Positions 9,082 to 16,871 of a stretch of DNA of 32,993 nt are shown here, in pieces. The stretch spans positions 1 to 32,993 of the forward strand of contig JABJFI010000116.1 in assembly GCA_018662825.1 (NCBI GenBank). The letters run 5' to 3'. Source of the stretch: Methanobacteriota archaeon. GTDB taxonomy: Archaea; Thermoplasmatota; Poseidoniia; Poseidoniales; Poseidoniaceae. Under the pieces are notes generated by a model. The model made no database searches, was not told where the DNA came from, and saw nothing but the letters and a program-made list of their open reading frames with translations. The first letter of the stretch is position 1; the number at the start of each line of letters is the position of its first letter. The position numbers were made by a program, and so were the translations under genes.

Positions 9082-10332
9082 ATGGAGCATGATATTTTCT
9101 TCTCAATAAGTCAAACTCCGGATTCAACGGGTTTGATTCCAACTGAGCAAGAAATGTTTGCAAATTATTTCCAGCAACTTGAGTGTGCTGATAAACTTGG
9201 ATTTGGCGTAGGGTGGCTTGCACAAGCACATTTGTCGACTGAAATTCAAAAATCTAATTCAAAGCCAGTCGTTCCGCATTGGCAGGGTGAAGTTGGACTT
9301 TGTACCGATTTTCCACAATTAGCAATGGAATCGTTTAGAAGGACAAAATCCATCGAAATCGGAAGTGCTGTAGTCTCAATTTTGGCCTCTGGTGGCCCGA
9401 TTGCCCAAGCGGAAAGGATTGCTAATACACTCCTCTTGCACGGCCTCAATCAAGATGAAAACCGTAAACTCCATGTTGGATTTTCAGCAGGTCGCTTTGA
9501 ATTCATGGCTCGCCCATATGGTATAATACCTCGGAATTCGATTGAGGAAGCGGCATGGCCGGCTTTGCGCGGTCAAATATTCTTAGAAGCAAGTGACATC
9601 TTTTTGCGGCTCTTACGCGGAGATGTTATTAATTCCGAAATGACCTATTCGACCGTCCTTAGACGCAGTAATTTTCGCAGTGATGAAGATTGGGGAAAAG
9701 TTCAAAACGCTGCCGTAGAGTTTGAAAACTTAGCATCTGCTCCTGATGAAATTGAAATTCCAAAACGCTACATCTTTGAAGACTTGAAGATAATACCCCA
9801 AGACTTCCGCAAGGATTTGTTGGTCATGGTTGCAGGCACTCATGACCCAAAAGCGCAGGTATTTCTCAACACAATTTCACCCGTTAAAGTATTCAATTTA
9901 TCAATCACAAAACCAGAAATTATTGACGCAACTCACGAACGAATGAGTGAAGTGTACCATGATAATGGTGGGGCATGGAAGAGAAGTGACATGCCACGAA
10001 CATCTTTCGTGTTTCTAAATGCAGAAGAAAATCTAACTTCCGAACAGCAAAGCGTTGCTGCAAAACAAGAAGCAAAATTAGCACTTGGTGCTTATTGGAA
10101 TGCATTAGAGGGTACTATCGACCCCTTGAAAGTAGAGAATGCCGCTCATAATGCATTGATTGGAAACATCGATGAAGTGGCCCAGCAAATTTGCGAACGC
10201 TTCCATCCTGAAGATCGGATTATGGCTTGGTTTGATTTCTTTAATCATGACTCGCAACGAGTCTGTAGAAATATGACCGCTTACATGAATCAGGTTGTAC
10301 CTTTAGTCGAAAAAATGCTTGCAGAGAGGTGA
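9082..10332 (+). CDS. LLM-class (luciferase-like) flavin-dependent monooxygenase
   Basis: MEHDIFFSISQTPD..., ADKLGFGVGWLAQAHLSTE, IEIGSAVVSILASGGPIAQAERIANTLLLHGLNQDENRKLHVGFSAGRFEFMARPYGI. Start placed at ATG 9082; ORF track start is 9046. Confidence 0.8.
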   Translation: MEHDIFFSISQTPDSTGLIPTEQEMFANYFQQLECADKLGFGVGWLAQAHLSTEIQKSNSKPVVPHWQGEVGLCTDFPQLAMESFRRTKSIEIGSAVVSILASGGPIAQAERIANTLLLHGLNQDENRKLHVGFSAGRFEFMARPYGIIPRNSIEEAAWPALRGQIFLEASDIFLRLLRGDVINSEMTYSTVLRRSNFRSDEDWGKVQNAAVEFENLASAPDEIEIPKRYIFEDLKIIPQDFRKDLLVMVAGTHDPKAQVFLNTISPVKVFNLSITKPEIIDATHERMSEVYHDNGGAWKRSDMPRTSFVFLNAEENLTSEQQSVAAKQEAKLALGAYWNALEGTIDPLKVENAAHNALIGNIDEVAQQICERFHPEDRIMAWFDFFNHDSQRVCRNMTAYMNQVVPLVEKMLAER

Positions 10333-10336
10333 AAAA

Positions 10337-11452
10337 GTGGCAATTGAACACGATACGCCTTCAGCAGTTGAACCTGGTAATCCTGGCAGTTCACTGTTTC
10401 CAGATTCGCCGCTTGGAGAAAAGGTCGAAGGAATTCCAACTGGTCGTGAAGTAGCATGGGAACCGTTGGTAGATTATCGTCGAAACGGTGTTTCAGAAAC
10501 CACTATTCATGGAGCCATCGCTTGGTCCCATGGTGATGAAGTCATCCACTCCTTTGGTGGAAATGTGCTGTGTTATGGTCGTTCAATGATGAAGCCATTT
10601 ATGCTCAAAGCATTCACTGAAGAGTTGGAGGATACTTCTTGGGAGCAAAAAGCGATTGCTGTTGCTTCTCACAATGGCGATACGGAGCATGTCGCTGCAG
10701 CTCAATCACTTCTTTCCGAAGAAGAATGGCCACTTATGCTTACACCATTGGATGTTCCATTGATTCAATTTGGACGTCAAGTTCGACGTCCTCGCCGCTG
10801 GTTCCACACATGTTCTGGCGAGCATGCTGCTATCCTACATGGATGTCGTAAGAAAGGATGGAATCGAGCAGGATACACCTTGCCCACCCATGAAGTATTC
10901 AATGCCTACATGGTAGAATTGCGTACATATCTTGGTCAGGACTGGAAACCCTTGCGTATTGCAAAAGATGGATGCGGTCTCCCTACAGTATCAAACACCG
11001 TTGCAGAACTTGCTCAAATCTATGCAGGATTGGTTCGTGATAAGGACAAAGATTGGATCTGGGAAGCCATGGTTCGACATCCTGATTTAGTCGGTGGTTT
11101 CAATCGTCTTGATTCGACTGTTCTCAAGGCAGGAAAGGGCAAGGTCATCGCCAAAGAAGGGGCTGATGGCTTGCTTGGACTGGCGATTGAACACCCAGAT
11201 TACCCCAAAGGTTTGGGAATCGTCGTCAAGATTGCACATGGCTGGAATTCTCAAGCGATGTGGTATGTCGCTCGTGCCGTACTCGGAGTACTTGGAATTG
11301 ATTTGCGCAATCCCTATCCGTTGCATCGTCAAAAAGCATTCATTGTACCAGGCATTGTTCCTGAACATTACTTGGAGCGACTTGAAACATTGCCAACATG
11401 GGATGAATGGGACCCTGACCAAGACCGTTGGTTGTATGATGTGGAGGCATGA
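10337..11452 (+). CDS. L-asparaginase II/AnsA-like (Rhizobium etli-type) amidohydrolase
   Basis: MMKPFMLKAF, VASHNGD, CSGEHAAILHGCRKKGW, AKDGCGLPTVSNT, VIAKEGADGLLGLAI. GTG start at 10337 is preceded by gagaggtga; ORF track start is TTG at 10319. Confidence 0.8.
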   Translation: MAIEHDTPSAVEPGNPGSSLFPDSPLGEKVEGIPTGREVAWEPLVDYRRNGVSETTIHGAIAWSHGDEVIHSFGGNVLCYGRSMMKPFMLKAFTEELEDTSWEQKAIAVASHNGDTEHVAAAQSLLSEEEWPLMLTPLDVPLIQFGRQVRRPRRWFHTCSGEHAAILHGCRKKGWNRAGYTLPTHEVFNAYMVELRTYLGQDWKPLRIAKDGCGLPTVSNTVAELAQIYAGLVRDKDKDWIWEAMVRHPDLVGGFNRLDSTVLKAGKGKVIAKEGADGLLGLAIEHPDYPKGLGIVVKIAHGWNSQAMWYVARAVLGVLGIDLRNPYPLHRQKAFIVPGIVPEHYLERLETLPTWDEWDPDQDRWLYDVEA

Positions 11453-12912
11453 ACATGCTCAGCATCCAGAATTTTATTGATGGTTCTTTTCATCATGCTG
11501 CTGATGGCGAATTCCTCGAAGATTTCAATCCAGCTACAGCACAATGTATTGCCACCATTCCGCGTTCTAAGTCTGTAGATATTGAACCGGCTGTAGCCGC
11601 TTGTCAGGCTGCACAATCTGCTTGGAGTGCATTATCTTTGGACCAACGTGCTGATTGGCTGGACCGAATTGCTGATGCTCTTGAACAAAAAGCAGAGCGT
11701 ATTGCTCAACTTGAATCAATGGACACTGGTAAACCAATCGCATTATCTCGACGAGTTGATGCCGCACGCTCAGTCAGCAATTTCCGGTTTTTTGCATCAT
11801 TTGGTAGAGAGCAATCCGAACTGACCTTTCAAATGGAGGATGCAATGAATTATGTTCACCGTTCTCCTGTTGGAACTGTAGGTCTCATCACACCGTGGAA
11901 CCTTCCCCTCTACTTGTTGACTTGGAAAGTTGCTCCTGCCCTGCTCATGGGAAATACAATCATCGCCAAACCAAGCGAAATTACACCTCTTACCGCCAAT
12001 CTATTGGCCGAAACATTACTTGAACTTGAATTTCCAAAGGGTGTGTTCAATCTTGTCCACGGCCTCGGCCCTGAAGTCGGACAAGCCATTCTCGAACATC
12101 CGGATATCAAAGCGATTTCATTTACTGGAGGCACTGAAACTGGACGAATTGTTGCTCGAACTGCTGCACCAATGTTCAAGAAATTATCTCTTGAACTCGG
12201 TGGGAAAAATGCAACTATAGTGTTGAAGGATGCTGAGCTTGACAAAGCGGTTGATGGTGCGGTTCGTGCAGCGTTTACCAATTCTGGACAAGTGTGCCTT
12301 TGCGGTTCTCGGATATTTATTGAGGCAAGCCTCGAAGAAGAATTTACTCGCCGATTTATCGAAAAAGTCAATGCTCTTCAAATCGGCGACCCTCAGGATG
12401 AAAATACAAACATGGGAACTGTCATCTCACCGGAGCATTTGATGAAAGTTGAATCATACATCAATTTAGCAATAGAGGAGGGGGGAGTTATCCTAACCGG
12501 TGGCACCCGTGCAATGACTGGCTACAATGGACCAGAAGGAATAGGTGCATATTTACTCCCAACGGTTGTCGGAAATCTCCACTATACTTCTCGGTGTGCT
12601 ACGGAAGAAATATTTGGGCCAATGGTGACATTACATGCATTCACAAGTGAAGAAGAGGCTTTGGAGATGGTGAATTCTTCCGAATATGGTCTTGCCGGTT
12701 CTGTTTGGACCAATGACCTAGAACGTGGAAGGGCGTTTTCTGCTCAAATAGATTCGGGAATTGTTTGGGTGAACACATGGCTTCATCGAGATTTACGAAC
12801 TCCTTTTGGGGGTGTCAAAAATTCTGGCGTAGGGCGAGAAGGGGGGCGTTGGTCTCTGGATTTCTTTTCTGAAATGACCAATGTGTGTATCAAGAAGCAC
12901 GATTCCAACTGA
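11449..12912 (+). CDS. Aldehyde dehydrogenase resembling 2-aminomuconate/2-hydroxymuconate 6-semialdehyde dehydrogenase
   Basis: GTVGLITPWNLPLYLLTWKVAPALLMGNTIIAKPSE, SLELGGKNATIV, NSGQVCLCGSRIFIE, WLHRDLRTPFGGVKNSGVGREGG. ATG overlaps the preceding stop (ATGA at 11449..11452). Confidence 0.88.
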   Translation: MNMLSIQNFIDGSFHHAADGEFLEDFNPATAQCIATIPRSKSVDIEPAVAACQAAQSAWSALSLDQRADWLDRIADALEQKAERIAQLESMDTGKPIALSRRVDAARSVSNFRFFASFGREQSELTFQMEDAMNYVHRSPVGTVGLITPWNLPLYLLTWKVAPALLMGNTIIAKPSEITPLTANLLAETLLELEFPKGVFNLVHGLGPEVGQAILEHPDIKAISFTGGTETGRIVARTAAPMFKKLSLELGGKNATIVLKDAELDKAVDGAVRAAFTNSGQVCLCGSRIFIEASLEEEFTRRFIEKVNALQIGDPQDENTNMGTVISPEHLMKVESYINLAIEEGGVILTGGTRAMTGYNGPEGIGAYLLPTVVGNLHYTSRCATEEIFGPMVTLHAFTSEEEALEMVNSSEYGLAGSVWTNDLERGRAFSAQIDSGIVWVNTWLHRDLRTPFGGVKNSGVGREGGRWSLDFFSEMTNVCIKKHDSN

Positions 12913-13039
12913 CACACAAATATTCAAACGTAGTTCGTAAACCCTACTCGAATCACACTGCTCCATCATTGACCCTCTGTGAATTTGAGTGATGTTTCAC
13001 CTGCGAGGGTTTCAAAACAAACATGCCCGTCGCACAACC

Positions 13040-13861
13040 ATGTCGGTTCACAGTAAGGCGAGGAAAGTTACCACGCACACTCTTCAGGAAATGAAGCGTG
13101 CTGGTGAAAAAATCACCATGCTGACGGCTTACGATTACTCGCTTGCCAAACTTGTTGACCAAGCAGGTGTTGATGTCATCCTCGTGGGTGATTCTGCATC
13201 AAATGTTATGGCAGGACAAGTCACCACCGTCCCAATTACTCTTGAGCATATGATCTATCATGCGCAGTGTGTCCAACGTGCTGTCGATAGAGCATTGATT
13301 GTTGTCGATATGCCATTTGGAACATATCAAGGAAATTCTGCAATTGCATTGGAATCCGCAATTCGAATAATGAAAGAATCCGAAGGCCATGCTGTTAAAT
13401 TGGAAGGTGGGACGGAAATTATTCAATCAGTTGAGCGTATACTCACTGCAGGTATTCCGGTAATGGGCCACTTAGGTCTTACACCGCAATCCATTTACAA
13501 ATTTGGAACCTATACAGTTCGTGCAAAGGAGGATGAAGAGGCTGCAAAACTGATTCAAGACGCATTACTTCTCGAAAAGGCTGGGTGTTTTGCGATTGTT
13601 CTGGAGAAGATTCCACGTGAATTGGCGCTTAAAGTAAGTCAAGCCATTTCGATTCCAACGATTGGTATTGGTGCTGGACCTGATTGTGACGGCCAAGTAT
13701 TGGTCTTGCATGATTTACTGGGCATTACAATGGACTTCTCGCCTCGTTTCCTTCGACGTTACCTTAATTTGGCCGAAGAAATTGATGGGGCTATCAAAAA
13801 CTATTGCGCAGATGTACGTTCGGGAGAATTTCCGAATAATGAAGAGAGTTATACCTCGTAA
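13040..13861 (+). CDS. panB: 3-methyl-2-oxobutanoate hydroxymethyltransferase
   Basis: [87 protein letters not shown]. Start placed at MSVHSK. Confidence 0.95.
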   Translation: MSVHSKARKVTTHTLQEMKRAGEKITMLTAYDYSLAKLVDQAGVDVILVGDSASNVMAGQVTTVPITLEHMIYHAQCVQRAVDRALIVVDMPFGTYQGNSAIALESAIRIMKESEGHAVKLEGGTEIIQSVERILTAGIPVMGHLGLTPQSIYKFGTYTVRAKEDEEAAKLIQDALLLEKAGCFAIVLEKIPRELALKVSQAISIPTIGIGAGPDCDGQVLVLHDLLGITMDFSPRFLRRYLNLAEEIDGAIKNYCADVRSGEFPNNEESYTS

Positions 13862-14356
13862 TCACATAAATTGTGTGTAGACTAATACACTACCTGCAAA
13901 TGCACCTAAATCGATTCCAATGGCATGCCACAAACCATATCTGAACGGTGGTAAATGATAACGCCCCCAATCGGTGCTCACCCACACCCAAACTAGTAGA
14001 GCACCGTATCCTCCACAGAAAATTGCACCCCATCCAGATAACCAGATAATAGAAAACAGCAGACTTAGGGATGAGAGGCCAAGAGTGTATTCTTTCCATC
14101 TTGATGCCTCATCACCAACTAGAACCTTGTACAATAATGGAGAGAGTATTATACCAACTAGTAGGGCTCCATGTATCGGATTAGGCAAATTGATTTGCCC
14201 CACGTGTGGCATTACCTTCCATTGCCAAATACCACCGATTACAGCACCCAAAAAGGCTGGTGCCAAGATATGTTTTATCCCCGTTTCTACATCGAAGGCT
14301 CGTGCTAATAATGGCGCTTTGACTAGAACTTCGTGAGGTTCCTGTTCTGCCTCCAT
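13862..14356 (-). CDS. Small multi-pass membrane protein, unknown function
   Basis: MEAEQEPHEVL..., hydrophobic segments ILAPAFLGAVIGGIWQW, GALLVGIILSPLLYKVL, LGLSSLSLLFSIIWLSGWGAIFCGGYGALLVWVWV. Start moved from the ORF start to ATG 14356 to avoid overlapping the divergent LigB gene. Confidence 0.6.
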   Translation of the reverse strand: MEAEQEPHEVLVKAPLLARAFDVETGIKHILAPAFLGAVIGGIWQWKVMPHVGQINLPNPIHGALLVGIILSPLLYKVLVGDEASRWKEYTLGLSSLSLLFSIIWLSGWGAIFCGGYGALLVWVWVSTDWGRYHLPPFRYGLWHAIGIDLGAFAGSVLVYTQFM

Positions 14357-14445
14357 GCACTTGCCAAGTAGGGGGGTTGTTTGAGGGTTCGGGCGTGAAG
14401 GTTTGTGAAGGGTGATTCTCCGATGCCGATATAATCCCCCGGCAC

Positions 14446-15360
14446 ATGGGTTCATCCATGTCGAAGGGTGAAATTGTCGCAGGTTGTATAGCACCTCACC
14501 CACCACACTTGGTTTATGCAGAAAATCCTCCACAAAATGAACCGAAATCTGAAGGCGGATGGGAGCAGTTGCGTTGGGGCTATGAACGGCTACGGGAATC
14601 GCTTGCTGATGTCGAATACGATGCAATTGTGTTGCTTTCTCCACACTGGCAAACATATGTTGGAACACACTTCTTGGGATTGCCTCACTTCAAGAATCTC
14701 TCCGTAGACCCTGTATTTCCAAATTTATTTCGCTACAATTACGACCTTGAAATCGATGTCGATTTGTCTCGACAAATCCATGATAGGGCTAGTGAAGCAG
14801 GCTTAGCTGTCAAAATGATGGAGAATCCCGATTTTCGGGTAGACTATGGGACAATTACAACCGGACATATGTTCAATCCTGTGTGGGATAAGCCATTGGT
14901 TGTCATCTCTAGTAATCGTTCAAGACACTATTACTCGGTTGAAGTCATGCAAGAAATGATGATTGAATTAGGACGAGTAACCCGTGAAGCAATTCTGGCA
15001 AGTGGAAAAAAAGTTGTTGTTATAGCAAGTAATTCTCTCTCACATCGACATTTCACAACTGAATCAGCAATACCTGAAGACATGAGTAAAGAACATATCA
15101 CTAGCCATGCCATGCATTTGTGGGATATGCGAATGATTGACTACTTCCGCTCTGGACAAGCCCAACGCATCCTCGATGAAATGCCAGAATTCACTGAACA
15201 AGCCATCGCAGAAAGTGATGGCGGAGGTCTTTCATGGCTACTTTCTACACTCGACGTGCCATCTTACCCAGCAATTCTACATGGATATGGAACGATTATC
15301 GGTACTGGAAATGCAATTGTTGAATGGCCTGCTCGAAACTATAAGGAGGCGAGTGAATGA
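14446..15360 (+). CDS. LigB-type class III extradiol ring-cleavage dioxygenase, catalytic subunit (2-aminophenol 1,6-dioxygenase catalytic-subunit-like)
   Basis: IAPHPPHL (His18), LLSPHWQT (His67), NSLSHRHF (His200), AIAESDGGGLSWLL (Glu256): spacing matches the LigB fold metal ligands and catalytic His. Alternative start 14458. Confidence 0.85.
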   Translation: MGSSMSKGEIVAGCIAPHPPHLVYAENPPQNEPKSEGGWEQLRWGYERLRESLADVEYDAIVLLSPHWQTYVGTHFLGLPHFKNLSVDPVFPNLFRYNYDLEIDVDLSRQIHDRASEAGLAVKMMENPDFRVDYGTITTGHMFNPVWDKPLVVISSNRSRHYYSVEVMQEMMIELGRVTREAILASGKKVVVIASNSLSHRHFTTESAIPEDMSKEHITSHAMHLWDMRMIDYFRSGQAQRILDEMPEFTEQAIAESDGGGLSWLLSTLDVPSYPAILHGYGTIIGTGNAIVEWPARNYKEASE

Positions 15361-16781
15361 GTGACGGAGAATTAATTGGCTCGTATATTGTTCCAGTTCA
15401 TCCTCATACCGTTTTGGTTCCAGAACAAAACGAAGGATGGGGGCGATTACGTGATGCCTTTGAAGACGCAGCACAACGTATCAAAGACAGTGAGGCAGAC
15501 CTTTTGATCATCTATTCCACAACTTGGCCAAGCATCATTGGACACCAAATCATTTCAGACCCGAACCCAGAATGGGTGATGGTTGACAATGACTTCCATG
15601 ATTTAGGCTCTATTCCATATTCCTTCAATATCGATGAAAATTTCGCTCATGCTTGGAACGAAGCAAATCAAAAACGAGGTCTCAAAAGTCGAACTATTGC
15701 TTACCATGGATTCCCTATCGATGTTGGCTCAGTTGTTGCATTAAAACTCCTGAATCCAGATAATGCAATCCCTGCAGTAATCGTTTCATCGAATGTATAT
15801 TCAAATCGTGCAGAAACTACGGTTTTAGCAAAAGCATGTATGGATGTTGTCAAATCAACTGGAAGAAAGGCAATCGCAATTGCGGCTATGTCCCTTTCCA
15901 ATCGAATGTTTACCAAACCCATTGAACCAAAAGATGACCGAATACATTCACTCAAAGATGATGAATGGAACCACAAAATCTTAGAATTCTTAAGTGAAGG
16001 ACGGCTTGAAGATGTTGGTCAGTTATCTCGTACTATTCATCAACAAATTAGAGTAAACAAAGTGGTTACATTCAAACCGATGTGGTGGCTTTCAGGAATG
16101 AATCAAAATCGAAATGATTTGACTGGCGAGGTCCTTGCCTATGAAGCACTTCATGGTGCAGGTGGAGCAGTAGTTCATCTAGACCCTGCCCCCTCAGGGA
16201 CTGGTGATAAGGAATACGATGAAGATGATGTAGAATATTTCTCTGGTGAACGAAATGTATTGGATGCAGAACAATCTGCGACTGAAGAACTTGTTTCAAA
16301 CGATTCTGATACTGGCGATAAGATTGAGCAAAATGGTCCTGCTCTTTGGGAACCTACAGAAAGCGAAGATTCCGTAAATAGCGCGGCTGCACCCAAACCA
16401 GTAGGTGCGTACCCACATGCGCGCCGTGTTGGAGATCTGCTCTATCTCTCCGGCGTCGGTCCACGCCAACCAGGTACAAACGCAATCCCCGGTGGTCCAA
16501 TACATGATGAAAGTGGAACGACTTTAGATTATGATATCAAAGCTCAAACTCAAGCAGTTATCGATAACATAACTCGCATTCTTGAAGAAGCAGGTGGTTC
16601 GATTGATGATGTACTCGATGTCACGACCTTTTTGGTTGATATGGACCGTGATTTCCAAGGCTATAATGAGGTCTGGGCTGAAACACTTGGCCAAGTTGGA
16701 CCAACTCGAACAACACTCGCGATTCGCGCCCTCCCTACTCCGATTGCCGTTGAAATGAAGGTCATTGCCAAAGCCCGGTGA
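15357..16781 (+). CDS. Inactivated LigB-like dioxygenase subunit, acidic linker, C-terminal RidA/2-aminomuconate deaminase-like domain
   Basis: N-terminus GSYIVPVHPHTVLVPEQNEGWGRLRDAF, YSTTWPSIIG, IAAMSLSNRMF aligns to the preceding ORF; acidic linker about 16190..16385; RidA domain KPVGAYPHARRVGDLLYLSGVGPRQPG...DVTTFLVDMDRDFQGYNEVWAETLGQVGPTRTTLAIRALPTPIAVEMKVIAKAR. ATGA overlap with the previous gene. Confidence 0.85.
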   Translation: MSDGELIGSYIVPVHPHTVLVPEQNEGWGRLRDAFEDAAQRIKDSEADLLIIYSTTWPSIIGHQIISDPNPEWVMVDNDFHDLGSIPYSFNIDENFAHAWNEANQKRGLKSRTIAYHGFPIDVGSVVALKLLNPDNAIPAVIVSSNVYSNRAETTVLAKACMDVVKSTGRKAIAIAAMSLSNRMFTKPIEPKDDRIHSLKDDEWNHKILEFLSEGRLEDVGQLSRTIHQQIRVNKVVTFKPMWWLSGMNQNRNDLTGEVLAYEALHGAGGAVVHLDPAPSGTGDKEYDEDDVEYFSGERNVLDAEQSATEELVSNDSDTGDKIEQNGPALWEPTESEDSVNSAAAPKPVGAYPHARRVGDLLYLSGVGPRQPGTNAIPGGPIHDESGTTLDYDIKAQTQAVIDNITRILEEAGGSIDDVLDVTTFLVDMDRDFQGYNEVWAETLGQVGPTRTTLAIRALPTPIAVEMKVIAKAR

Positions 16782-16871
16782 AAAATAATTTCCGCATTCC
16801 GGCAAAGTTCATTGTAAATAAACGAAAGAAAATATATGCTTTAGTCGTATCGGCTCAATTATTAGCCTTAT

